A stretch of DNA of 61,412 nt from Oscillospiraceae bacterium. GTDB taxonomy: Bacteria > Bacillota > Clostridia > UMGS1810. The position numbers were made by a program, and so were the translations under genes. The notes beneath the pieces were generated by a model, which saw nothing but the letters and a program-made list of their open reading frames with translations, was not told where the DNA came from and made no database searches. Location: assembly GCA_015068825.1 (NCBI GenBank), contig SVJU01000011.1:1-61412 (forward strand), written 5' to 3'. Each line of letters starts with the position of its first letter. Within the stretch, counting starts at the first letter, position 1. Below, in pieces: positions 1 to 7,898 of this stretch.

Positions 1-1
1 A

Positions 2-127
2 GTAAAGATTAAAGTTTCCTCATCATTCAAGGAAATGACGTACATTCGCAATGGTTTAAGATATGGTGCTCGTTCTGGTAACATCGTTAAAAAAATGATC
101 GAACAGTATGAAAGAAGTATGTCATAA
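2..127 (+). CDS. C-terminal end of an unrecognised protein (partial)
   Basis: An open frame enters from the left edge and ends at TAA 125-127, giving about 41 residues that finish ...IEQYERSMS. The piece is basic and polar, with a YIRNGLRYGAR stretch, and has no motif I can assign to a family. It is the only plus-strand gene before the tad operon and converges on it across the stem-loop at 171-222. The frame is supported by uninterrupted reading and by the terminator placed after its stop. Nothing can be said about function. Confidence 0.5.
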   Translation, partial: VKIKVSSSFKEMTYIRNGLRYGARSGNIVKKMIEQYERSMS

Positions 128-170
128 TAATAAATAATTTTTGATTTTAAAAAATATCTGAAATTATTTT

Positions 171-222
171 AAGTCAAAAAAATAGGCTTTGATAAGTAAA
201 ATTATCAGAGCCTATTTGACTT
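171..222. terminator. Bidirectional stem-loop terminator
   Basis: An inverted repeat pairs AATAGGCTTTGATAA (181-195) with TTATCAGAGCCTATT (202-216). It extends outward through AAGTCAAA / TTTGACTT, giving A- and T-rich flanks on both sides. It lies between the stop of the plus-strand partial gene and the stop of the last gene of the minus-strand tad operon, so it can terminate both transcripts. Confidence 0.8.
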
Positions 223-223
223 A

Positions 224-1459
224 TTATTTAATTCTTTTTCCTGATTTATCTATATAGAACCATTCGCCATCTTTTAATACATATGCTTTTGAGTTTTCAA
301 AGTAGTAAGCATCATCATATTCAAAAGCAATTTTAGGAATACCGTTCATATCAATAAATCCCCATTTGTCACCTTTTTGAGCAGCAATCAGGCCTTCACC
401 CAAAACATGGAACCAGTTATACTGGAATGGAATTATAGCTTTTCCGTTTTTATTAATTATTCCGTATCTTCCGTTTACACCTGCAAGAGCGAGTCCTTCA
501 CCTATATATCCATATCTTATTATGTCGTCATAATCAGGCTGCTGAACAACTTTGCCGGTATTATTAATTACACCGTATTTGCCATTTTTTGATACAATAG
601 CCATTCCTTCAAAGAAGTTGTCTACATATTCATAAGTAGGGGCAATTACTGCTTTGCCGGTTTTATCAATAAAACCCCATTTTCCATTTTTTTCATAAGG
701 AGCAAGCCCTTCGTTAAAAAGCTTTGCATTTTCATATTGAAAATCAATAACAACATTGCCGTCGCGATCAATATATCCCCATAAGTTTTTCTTTTTAACA
801 GGAGCAAGTCCTTCAGAAAAATATCCAACCATACCATCATACTCAAGAGGAATAGCAATTTTTCCGTTATGGTCAATAAATCCACATTTTCCGTTTTTTG
901 ATACGCCGCCTCTTTCGTTGTCAACAACTGAAAATCCCTCGTATAAGTTGTTTTTTGGAAAACCGTAAATAGTATCATATTCCATTGTAATTTCAACACA
1001 GTTTTTTTCTGAATTCCATTTTACATTAGCATTCATAGCTTCAGAAATAGCACGGATTGGCACCATTGTTGTGCCGTTGTTGTATAAAATAGGAGCAACA
1101 TCAATAGCAATTGATCTTTCTTCACCGTTAAATTCTCTGCGGTCTTTTTTGTTTATCCTATATTTATTTATCGACATATTGATAATTGTAATTTCGTTTG
1201 AAATTACAGCTGTCTGTGTCTCTTTAATCCATTTGATTTCATAATTAAGCAATTCTCCAACTGCGCGAAGCGGAACTAAAGTTCTTTCGTGATATACAAA
1301 TGCGCGGTTGTCAGATTCCAAACGTTTTCCGTTGATATATACATCAACAAAATCAACATTTTCGTAATTACCATTAATATTAACCATTTCAGCAGATGCT
1401 ATAATTCCTGTGCAAATAATGGAAAAAATAAACAGGAATAAAACTATAATCTTTTTCAT
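224..1459 (-). CDS. Secreted stalk-domain / WG-repeat protein
   Basis: This 411-residue protein begins with a Sec signal peptide (residues 1-23, cleavage near ASA-EM). Next comes a copper-amine-oxidase-N-like 'stalk' domain (about 36-158), recognised by the paired VPLRAVGE and VPIRAISE motifs. At least six WG-type beta repeats follow (about 170-410) with the pattern KxGKWGFID-x-x-GK. Both modules are common in secreted Firmicutes proteins and are thought to mediate binding rather than catalysis. It is the last gene of the tad operon, 24 bp after the kinase. A second WG-repeat protein sits in the middle of the same operon, which suggests a role at the pilus or cell surface. The exact role is inference. 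Confidence 0.85.
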   Translation of the reverse strand: MKKIIVLFLFIFSIICTGIIASAEMVNINGNYENVDFVDVYINGKRLESDNRAFVYHERTLVPLRAVGELLNYEIKWIKETQTAVISNEITIINMSINKYRINKKDRREFNGEERSIAIDVAPILYNNGTTMVPIRAISEAMNANVKWNSEKNCVEITMEYDTIYGFPKNNLYEGFSVVDNERGGVSKNGKCGFIDHNGKIAIPLEYDGMVGYFSEGLAPVKKKNLWGYIDRDGNVVIDFQYENAKLFNEGLAPYEKNGKWGFIDKTGKAVIAPTYEYVDNFFEGMAIVSKNGKYGVINNTGKVVQQPDYDDIIRYGYIGEGLALAGVNGRYGIINKNGKAIIPFQYNWFHVLGEGLIAAQKGDKWGFIDMNGIPKIAFEYDDAYYFENSKAYVLKDGEWFYIDKSGKRIK

Positions 1460-1483
1460 TTTAAAACTACTCCTTTTTTATAT

Positions 1484-3682
1484 TTAAAAATCTTGCTGTA
1501 TAGGCTGAACATCACCTTCGGGATGTACTGTATGATATTTACTTCCGCAAGTAGGACAGGTTGTTGGCTGAACAGGATGAACGGCATGGTCACCACTTCC
1601 GCAGGTAGGGCAGGTAACAGGGTGAACTGAATGTGAAGTACTGCCACAAGTAGGGCAAGTAACAGGGTGAACTGAATGTGAAGTGCTGCCACAAACATTA
1701 CATTTTTTTATTGTTTTCTTTGGTGGTGTTTTATTTACGGTATTGTTTGCAGATTCATTGTTTGCAATTTCAACTGCTTTGTTGTATGCAGTTTCAAGAT
1801 TTTCCATAGAGGGTTTAATATTGTTGTTATAAGCGTTTAAATATTCTGCAACTAAATCCCTGTCTGCATCTTTAAGATTGTTTATATCATATTCTGCAAG
1901 AAGTTTTGAAAGTGCATCGAATTCAAGTTTTATGTTATCGTGATTGATTAGTGTATCTAAAGCAATATTATTTAAAAATGTTTCTGCATCATTAAACTGA
2001 TTTGTTAACTGTGTGATGTCAATGTCGTTTTCAACAGTAACCATAATAGGTTTAATAAGAGAATTATATACAATTTCAACGGTTGTTGTTCCTTCCAAAT
2101 TAGCTTTAATCAAACCGTTTTCGTCAACTGTTATAATTTGTTCATCTTCTACTTTGTAAGTTAATCCTATGCCTGATCTTTCTTCATCTTGCATATCAGC
2201 TAAAATCTGATATTCTTCACCTACTACAATAGTTACCTCTGATGGGTGATCAATTATGACAGAATCAATATATGAATCTTCTTTATGAATAAAGCGGTTT
2301 ACTGTAAATATGCCAGTAAACAAAGCTAAAATAACAATAGCAGCAGCTATAATAAGTTTTACAACTGGTTTTGCTTTTTTTTCGGTTAAATCTTTTTCTT
2401 TTACAGAATTTAATTTATCTGAGGGTATATCAGTAGCCTCTTTGATATCTGCTTTTGGTAATTTTTGTTCGGAAATTTGTTCAATTACAGGGCTATCTTC
2501 GAAAAGAACTTCAGTTTCTTCGGCAATGTCTTCATTGTAAATATCGTTTGAAGTTTCGTTTAAAACTACCGTTCCTTCATCATCTTGGTTTAAAACTACG
2601 GTTTCTTCATTACCACCAAAATCAGAAATTACTTCCTGTTTTGCAGTTATATTGTGTCTGCTTGGATCAATAAAATCAGAATTTTTATCGTGTGTAGTAA
2701 TATTAGATGCATAAATCTCGCAGTCTTCTTCTTTATTGTGTAAAATTTCTTCAAGGTCTTCACGCATTTCGGATGGAGTCTGGTATCTTTCATCAGGGTT
2801 GTGCTGACAAGCCTTGAGAATGATTTCGGCTAATCTTCCATTTGCATGGTTTGGTGGCGGAAGAGTTTCTCCGCTTATTCTTCTTTTTATTGCAGTTTCT
2901 CTGTCGGTATATGTAATAGGTGCAGGATATGCAGGAAGGAAAGGTGTTCGGTTCTCGTTAAGTAGACGATACATAACTATTCCAAGAGAATATATATCAA
3001 CATTTGCGCGATAAGATTCTTCTTTGTATATTTCGGGTGCCATATAGGCTTGAGTTCCTTTTTTAGAAAGCATACCACTGCTTTGTTCAAGAGTTCGTGC
3101 AATACCAAAATCACCAAGTTTAAAATCTTTATTAACAGATACAAAAATGTTTTCTGGCTTAATATCACGATGAATAATATTGTATTTCTGACATAATTCC
3201 AAAGCCTTACACATATCAATACCAAGCTGAATAACATCTTTTCTTTTTAAATTGATTGTTTTTATGTAATCAATAAGAGGAGTAAGAAGCTCCATTCTTA
3301 TAAGAATATCCCAGCCGATTTTGTCTTCATGCTCAATTACCATATGGTCTTCGTAACTTACAATATTACTGTTTCCTTTAAGCTTTGACATAAGAACAAA
3401 TTCTTTTATGACATCTTCAACAAAGTTTTTATAGTAGTCTCTTACACTACCTTCGTCCATTCCATCAGCCATTACACTTTTAATTTCGCTTTCATTCTGA
3501 GGAATTGTCATAGTTTTAAGAGCTGCTTTGTATGTAGTTCCAAAGTCTTCGCGTTCTATTTCAAAAACTTTACCGTAACTTCCTTCTCCAATTAATCGTT
3601 TTATACGCCAATTGCCAAAAAAAGGTTCATAGTTTTTGTAATATTCTGCGTTCATTATATCATCATCCACCTTAATTTTCAA
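1484..3682 (-). CDS. Transmembrane Ser/Thr protein kinase with CCHH-repeat sensor tail
   Basis: The cytoplasmic Hanks-type kinase domain spans about residues 25-315: glycine loop IGEGSYGKVF, ATP-binding Lys in AALK (K56), catalytic HRDIKPEN (171-178), DFG (191-193) and APE. A juxtamembrane linker carries EETVVLN and DEGTVVLN, candidate phospho-Thr sites at T361 and T371. One membrane helix covers about 441-461. Outside the membrane lie a BIG2-like beta domain (about 472-552), a helical stretch, and four tandem C-x2-C-x4-H-x2-H repeats (661-720). PknB-type kinases usually carry PASTA domains here, and none is present. It starts 3 bp after the stop of a PP2C phosphatase, so kinase and antagonist are co-translated. 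Likely substrates are the FHA protein and other Tad components; that part is inference. Confidence 0.92.
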   Translation of the reverse strand: MKIKVDDDIMNAEYYKNYEPFFGNWRIKRLIGEGSYGKVFEIEREDFGTTYKAALKTMTIPQNESEIKSVMADGMDEGSVRDYYKNFVEDVIKEFVLMSKLKGNSNIVSYEDHMVIEHEDKIGWDILIRMELLTPLIDYIKTINLKRKDVIQLGIDMCKALELCQKYNIIHRDIKPENIFVSVNKDFKLGDFGIARTLEQSSGMLSKKGTQAYMAPEIYKEESYRANVDIYSLGIVMYRLLNENRTPFLPAYPAPITYTDRETAIKRRISGETLPPPNHANGRLAEIILKACQHNPDERYQTPSEMREDLEEILHNKEEDCEIYASNITTHDKNSDFIDPSRHNITAKQEVISDFGGNEETVVLNQDDEGTVVLNETSNDIYNEDIAEETEVLFEDSPVIEQISEQKLPKADIKEATDIPSDKLNSVKEKDLTEKKAKPVVKLIIAAAIVILALFTGIFTVNRFIHKEDSYIDSVIIDHPSEVTIVVGEEYQILADMQDEERSGIGLTYKVEDEQIITVDENGLIKANLEGTTTVEIVYNSLIKPIMVTVENDIDITQLTNQFNDAETFLNNIALDTLINHDNIKLEFDALSKLLAEYDINNLKDADRDLVAEYLNAYNNNIKPSMENLETAYNKAVEIANNESANNTVNKTPPKKTIKKCNVCGSTSHSVHPVTCPTCGSTSHSVHPVTCPTCGSGDHAVHPVQPTTCPTCGSKYHTVHPEGDVQPIQQDF
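1520..1702 (-). repeat. Tandem 45-54 bp repeats encoding four CCHH units
   Basis: The 3' end of the kinase gene holds four direct repeats, each encoding CxxCGSxxHxVHP. Two copies are almost identical at DNA level: the block from AACAGGGTGAACTGAATGTG to the downstream CCACA recurs exactly 45 bp apart (1617-1647 and 1662-1692). The other two have diverged. The near-identity suggests recent copy-number change by slippage or recombination. Confidence 0.85.
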
Positions 3683-3685
3683 AAT

Positions 3686-4477
3686 TTATATAAAAAGTTT
3701 TCTCTTTTTTGCTTTAACAACAATAACTGTAGAGTTGTCTTTTCCGCCTTTTTCATTAGCTTTTCTTAAAAGATTCTGTACAATTTCTTCCGGATAGGTG
3801 AAAAACTTGATTGTATCACAAATTTCTGTGTCGGATAACATATCAGTTATACCGTCGCTGCAAAGAATAAAAGTATCATCTGGCAAAATGTCAAATTCAT
3901 CTACAATGTTAGGTTGCAGAATAATTTCATCATTAAATATTCCAAGATGCTGAGTTAATTTGTGTTTTCCCTTGTGCAAGTTCATATCTTCGGGTTTAAT
4001 TATTCCCATATCAACCAGACTTTGAGCCTGGGTATGATCTTTTGAAAGTTGTGTAAGAGTATTGTTTCTAAACAAATATACTCTGGTATCGCCAATATTA
4101 TATATATAGGCTTTGTCATTGTTTATGTATAATGCGGCAAATGTAGTACCAATGCCGGTACCATTGTTTTTTCTTATTTCATCGCAAATTATATCATTTG
4201 CAAAATTTATATAATCGTTTATATTAAGATTAAAATCCTTGTTATAGTAATTATCAAGGGCCTTTACCGATATGAGCGAAGCTAATTCACCATAGGATTC
4301 ACCACCCATACCATCACAAACAGCATATAAATAGAACTTTCTTTTTTTGTCATCTTTATAAGAATAATAGTTTAAGTGTGTATCGCTTTTATATTTACCG
4401 TTTACATAAAAATTATCTTCATTGTTGTCTCTTATTTTTCCTGCATCACTCATTGCACAGGCTTCGAATTTTATCAT
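3686..4477 (-). CDS. PP2C-family Ser/Thr phosphatase
   Basis: This is a PPM/PP2C metallophosphatase of about 263 residues, with metal-binding and core motifs in order: IRDNNEDN, VCDGMGG, GIGTTFAAL, NIGDTRVYL, LSKDHT, LCSDGITDML and KDNSTVIVV. It has no signal peptide or membrane segment, so it is cytosolic. I place the start at ATG 4477. The longer frame begins with a GTG at 4486 that lies inside the Shine-Dalgarno sequence AAGGTG. It directly precedes the kinase gene and probably reverses its phosphorylations, as PrpC/Stp does for PknB. A second, divergent PP2C lies upstream in the same operon. Confidence 0.93.
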   Translation of the reverse strand: MIKFEACAMSDAGKIRDNNEDNFYVNGKYKSDTHLNYYSYKDDKKRKFYLYAVCDGMGGESYGELASLISVKALDNYYNKDFNLNINDYINFANDIICDEIRKNNGTGIGTTFAALYINNDKAYIYNIGDTRVYLFRNNTLTQLSKDHTQAQSLVDMGIIKPEDMNLHKGKHKLTQHLGIFNDEIILQPNIVDEFDILPDDTFILCSDGITDMLSDTEICDTIKFFTYPEEIVQNLLRKANEKGGKDNSTVIVVKAKKRKLFI

Positions 4478-4507
4478 TACTGACACCTTCTTTAATGAAT
4501 AATATAG

Positions 4508-4732
4508 TTATTGGATGATAAAACTTGATTGTGAAAAAGAAATTTCTTCTTCTGTTGTAAATTTTTTATCAGGTATATCAGTATGCTTTTTTCTTAATTT
4601 ACATAAAATTATTATAAATGTTAATAAAAAGCAAAAAGTTAGAAGTATAGCTAAAATTAAAGCATAATTATTTAACAACAATTGTTGTAACTGTAATATT
4701 ATCTGTTTCACCGCGTTCTTTGTTATATCCAA
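4508..4732 (-). CDS. Small single-pass membrane protein between two phosphatases
   Basis: The frame allows up to 74 residues. It has one strong hydrophobic helix (YALILAILLTFCFLLTFIIIL), then KLRKKH and a polar tail that is probably cytosolic. The only start for the full frame is TTG at 4732, inside the upstream phosphatase gene. Two further TTG codons at 4681 and 4678 overlap that gene's stop and would give a protein of about 57 residues. No clear ribosome binding site is visible, so translation probably depends on coupling. Position and the well-formed helix support a real gene. Function is unknown, and the start is unsure. Confidence 0.55.
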   Translation of the reverse strand: MDITKNAVKQIILQLQQLLLNNYALILAILLTFCFLLTFIIILCKLRKKHTDIPDKKFTTEEEISFSQSSFIIQ

Positions 4733-5438
4733 TTAACAATTCCTCTTTTCTTTTTATGTCTGATTGTGATTTGAATTGTTTGCTTTTAAAATTCAACTCT
4801 AATTCACACTCATCAAGCTTGTGTCTGAAACCATCTGAACACAACATAAAAGTAGTGTTTTTTCTGATTTTTCCAAAATAAAAATCAGGATTAACATTTT
4901 CATTAACTCCGATGCACTGGGTAAGAACATTTTGATTTTTTGCTGTTTTTGCCTGCTCGGGTGTTATAATTTTTTCATCGATTTGTCGCTGTACAAGTGA
5001 ATGGTCCTTAGTAAGCTGAGTCAGTTTGTTTGAAATTTCATATGCCCTTGTATCACCAATGTTTGCTATATAATAATTTTTTTTGGTTACAAGCATTGCG
5101 GTCAATGTAGTTCCTAAATGAATATCATTGTTAAGTTTACCATATTGACGGATTTTGTTATTATCTTCTTTTATAATCTTTTCCCACTGCTTAAAAATTT
5201 TTTCTTTACAAATAGGGGATGTGGTAAGATAAGGAAGAGTATTATTAATCCAGTCATTAAAACTATGCAAAACTGTTGCACTGGCGAGTTCTCCGTTTTC
5301 AAGACCACCCATACCATCACAAATACACGCAAAAACAACCGGTCCGATAGATGTTTTTATTTTCTTTATAAGAAAACTGTCCTGATTTATAGATTTTTTA
5401 ATTCCTATATCGGTAGTGCCTGAAATATAAAAAGTCAT
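4668..5438 (-). CDS. PP2C-family Ser/Thr phosphatase (second copy)
   Basis: This is a PPM/PP2C phosphatase of 256 residues with motifs INQDSF, ICDGMGG, LGTTLTAML, NIGDTRAYE, LTKDHSLVQ, LCSDGF and TDNITVTTIVV. It is only distantly similar to the other PP2C of the operon, so it is not a recent duplicate. It is cytosolic, with no membrane segment. The gene starts 9 bp after the FHA-protein stop and overlaps the small membrane ORF downstream. Having two phosphatases and one kinase suggests they act on different substrates or in different states; that is inference. Confidence 0.92.
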   Translation of the reverse strand: MTFYISGTTDIGIKKSINQDSFLIKKIKTSIGPVVFACICDGMGGLENGELASATVLHSFNDWINNTLPYLTTSPICKEKIFKQWEKIIKEDNNKIRQYGKLNNDIHLGTTLTAMLVTKKNYYIANIGDTRAYEISNKLTQLTKDHSLVQRQIDEKIITPEQAKTAKNQNVLTQCIGVNENVNPDFYFGKIRKNTTFMLCSDGFRHKLDECELELNFKSKQFKSQSDIKRKEELLIGYNKERGETDNITVTTIVVK

Positions 5439-5447
5439 TTTATCACC

Positions 5448-6860
5448 TTAATACATTCTGAATTCAAAATCTTCATCTGCAATTTTAATTCTCTGTCCGT
5501 GTTTTACTTCAACTTCTACACTTCCAGTAAGCATAACATTATCAAGATATGTATGGTTGCGGGAGTTATCATCAACTATGTAATACTGGTTATCTCTTAT
5601 AATAAAATGGCAATGTAGTCTGCCAACATATTTATTATCTTTTAAATCGTAATCAATAAGTTCATTATTTCTTCCAATTTTAAAAGAAGATTTTGTTATA
5701 TAAATCTGCTCGTTTGTTTTAATTCTCAAAAGATATGCACAAGATTGTTGTTTAGCAGTTTCTTCGCCGATAACAACTGTGCCTTCGTCAAAATCAGAAT
5801 TAATACTGTTATCAATACTTCCAAAATCAAATGGTGTATTATTAATAGCAGCAACATTTTCTGCGCTATTTGACGTGGTTTCGGGCTGCAAAGCATTTTC
5901 TTTTTCTTCATAAGAATCGTTGTCAGACTTCGAAGAAGAAACAGGTGCAACAGGCTGTCCGGGAATAGCTATATTTGGAACAACAGGATTAGATGTGTTT
6001 TTCTTTTCTTTGCTTTTTTTCTTTTGTTTTGAAGTGTTTTTATCGTTATCTTTTAAAGCTTTTTTAGCATTTTTTTGTTCATCATAAATTCGTTTGTTTT
6101 CAGAATTGTAATGCTGAAGAAGATAAAAAAGCGACATTGGTTTTTCATCTGAATTACTTTTTTCGGGTGTATTTTTTTTATCCGGTATTTTAACTTCAGG
6201 AACAACGGGTTTTGGTGTATTGGTAATAGGAGGAGCTATTACTTTCTGAACAGAAGGGGTGGGGGAAGATTCAGGTGCTTTTGCCACCTTTTTTAATTCC
6301 GGACCCTGAATATTTATTGTTTGTATTAACTTGTAAAAATCATCAATCGAAAAAATATCAGCAGTATTTAAATAATTAATCATAGTTGTAACATAAGAAT
6401 TGTTTTCATCCTGTGAGAATTTTGCATTGAATAATATGTTTTTAAAGAAAGAAGATAAGTCTTCCTTATCAATTTTGGCATTTTCAACAGGAAGGCAGAT
6501 AAGTTCTGTTTTGTTGTCGGAAATATCGGTGAATATGTAATCTTTATTAATCAGGAAACAAGATTCATCAATCATATATTCTTCAGCAGATTTGATTGCT
6601 TTTATTATTTCTGAAAAAATAGATAAAACTCTCTTTTTTGTCATGTTTGATTCTGATATTTGTGTAAAGCTCACCTTTGAGGTAATATTATATTTTAAAA
6701 TTCGTGTATCATCAATCTGAGTGTAGGTTGTTGGTACAATTCCGTCGATTGTATTGTTGGTAAGCATACCTAAAATAGATGAATCCACCTTTTCAGACGG
6801 GTCTATTTTGCATACAAGATATGTTTCTGAACCTTGATTTTCGTATGTGAAAGAGCTCAT
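5448..6860 (-). CDS. FHA-domain phosphothreonine-binding protein
   Basis: Of 470 residues, the first 190 form a globular domain resembling DUF6382, which often precedes FHA domains in Clostridia (family name from memory). A long Pro/Lys-rich linker (about 195-350) follows, then an acidic DEGTVVIGEE motif (358-367). The C-terminal FHA domain (about 375-470) shows FKIGRNNE, VGRLHCHF and the phosphopeptide loop NSRNHTYLD. The DEGTVV core also occurs in the juxtamembrane region of the operon's kinase. This suggests either a kinase-FHA docking pair or intramolecular binding of phospho-T361. The protein lies between TadE-like and phosphatase genes and is probably the phospho-dependent adaptor of the pilus machine. 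An AGGAGG site precedes the ATG. Confidence 0.88.
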   Translation of the reverse strand: MSSFTYENQGSETYLVCKIDPSEKVDSSILGMLTNNTIDGIVPTTYTQIDDTRILKYNITSKVSFTQISESNMTKKRVLSIFSEIIKAIKSAEEYMIDESCFLINKDYIFTDISDNKTELICLPVENAKIDKEDLSSFFKNILFNAKFSQDENNSYVTTMINYLNTADIFSIDDFYKLIQTINIQGPELKKVAKAPESSPTPSVQKVIAPPITNTPKPVVPEVKIPDKKNTPEKSNSDEKPMSLFYLLQHYNSENKRIYDEQKNAKKALKDNDKNTSKQKKKSKEKKNTSNPVVPNIAIPGQPVAPVSSSKSDNDSYEEKENALQPETTSNSAENVAAINNTPFDFGSIDNSINSDFDEGTVVIGEETAKQQSCAYLLRIKTNEQIYITKSSFKIGRNNELIDYDLKDNKYVGRLHCHFIIRDNQYYIVDDNSRNHTYLDNVMLTGSVEVEVKHGQRIKIADEDFEFRMY

Positions 6861-6872
6861 ATTAAAAACCTC

Positions 6873-7451
6873 CTATTTTGTTTTCCATAATTTTGAACAT
6901 GCAGTTTGCTCAACCTTAATATTTTCCATATTTGCCGGTTGAAAATCGTATTCCATTTCATATTTTAAATTTACATATAGTGTGTCATTCTCAACATACG
7001 AACCTGAAAAATCGAGTCCGTCAAGTCCGTTGACAATGTTTAAATTTTTTAAAAATGATGATGCCTCTTCTTCGTTGCCGCCGTTAAGATATCCTACAAA
7101 TCTGGATTTTACAGCTTCGCTTACATCATCTTGTTCATACCATTTTGCTTCAAAATTGAAATTTGTTTTATCTTCACGAGCATCTGTGTCAACATTACTT
7201 AGATCCCTTATTAAGTCACCTAAAAAATCACCGACATTCGTTGCATCGGCAGAGCTTTCGAGTAGCAACTTGTCTATTGAATAAACCTCAGTTGCAAGAC
7301 TTTGGGTTGCCTGCAGAACAACATGAGATGTAATATTTTGTGCCATAAAAATCAAAAACAGGCTGGATAAAAGAAGCATAAGTATTAAAAACGAAACAAC
7401 TACAACGCAGGCTTCTAATGTTATAACACCACTATTTGAATGTTTTTTCAT
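6873..7451 (-). CDS. TadE-like pseudopilin
   Basis: This 192-residue protein has a type IV prepilin-like leader. The short basic segment MKKHSNSG is followed by VITLE and a long hydrophobic helix, so processing after G8 would place Glu at position +5, the hallmark of prepilin peptidase substrates. The remainder is a small soluble domain rich in Asp and Val. TadE-like minor pseudopilins help initiate or stabilise Tad pili. It follows the split TadG-like gene by one base and precedes the FHA gene, consistent with translational coupling. Confidence 0.8.
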   Translation of the reverse strand: MKKHSNSGVITLEACVVVVSFLILMLLLSSLFLIFMAQNITSHVVLQATQSLATEVYSIDKLLLESSADATNVGDFLGDLIRDLSNVDTDAREDKTNFNFEAKWYEQDDVSEAVKSRFVGYLNGGNEEEASSFLKNLNIVNGLDGLDFSGSYVENDTLYVNLKYEMEYDFQPANMENIKVEQTACSKLWKTK

Positions 7452-7452
7452 A

Positions 7453-7857
7453 TTAATACCCCCTGTAGTTTTTTCTTTTTATTGTAAACAAAGATGAATC
7501 CGATAAAGAAGGTAAAATTTGTTTTATAGTTACATCAGCCTCTGATTCAACAAATGTGTATGCCTTGCGAAGATCGAAAACAAAATCTTTGCCGTTTTGT
7601 TGTTGATAATAGTGTGTAGACTCCATTTGTATTAAATTTTGCAATCGCATTAATTGCAAATCACTTGGTATCAATAAGAATAACAACATCAAGCAATGTT
7701 CTCTGTATTTAAGAGAAACTAAGTCTTTTAATTTTATTGATGAAGGAGTTTCTTTTTCACTTGGCATTTCTTTTTCACTTGGTGTTTCTTTTTCACTCGG
7801 TGTTTCTTTTTCTAAAAAACTGCCTTCTGTTTCTTCGTTTGACAGTCTGTCAGCCAA
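7453..7857 (-). CDS. Probable detached C-terminal part of the TadG/DUF5702-like protein
   Basis: The frame encodes 134 residues: a low-complexity stretch of EKETPS repeats, then a domain with YREHCLMLLFLLI and MRLQNLIQMES, ending in a beta-rich tail. The second half resembles what I recall as the C-terminus of the large DUF5702-type proteins in clostridial tad loci. There is no convincing start. The annotated one is TTG, and the same frame stays open upstream to about 7910, overlapping the end of the 740-residue gene. A frameshift near 7900 that split one protein of about 890 residues is the simplest reading. A genuine two-gene arrangement is possible. Confidence 0.55.
   Translation of the reverse strand: MADRLSNEETEGSFLEKETPSEKETPSEKEMPSEKETPSSIKLKDLVSLKYREHCLMLLFLLIPSDLQLMRLQNLIQMESTHYYQQQNGKDFVFDLRKAYTFVESEADVTIKQILPSLSDSSLFTIKRKNYRGY
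7744..7815 (-). repeat. Four 18-bp direct repeats encoding EKETPS
   Basis: The unit TTTCTTTTTCACTTGGTG recurs four times in the plus orientation with few changes. In the minus-strand frame it encodes the tandem hexapeptide EKETPS, a flexible acidic linker. Such units change copy number readily by slippage. Confidence 0.8.
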
Positions 7858-7898
7858 ACGGGTAATTCCTCTTGATGCGTTAACAGAAACAGGGTTTC

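Noticed and set aside
2-127. Assigning a family to the left-edge fragment
   Set aside because: Only about 41 residues are visible and I recognise no motif; any name would be a guess.
646-999. Alternative minus-strand frame within the WG-repeat gene
   Set aside because: The repeats themselves create long shadow frames; the annotated frame has the signal peptide and domain matches.
1500-1702. CRISPR-like array from the spaced direct repeats
   Set aside because: The repeats are in-frame coding units with no variable spacers between them; no CRISPR array was seen anywhere in the window.
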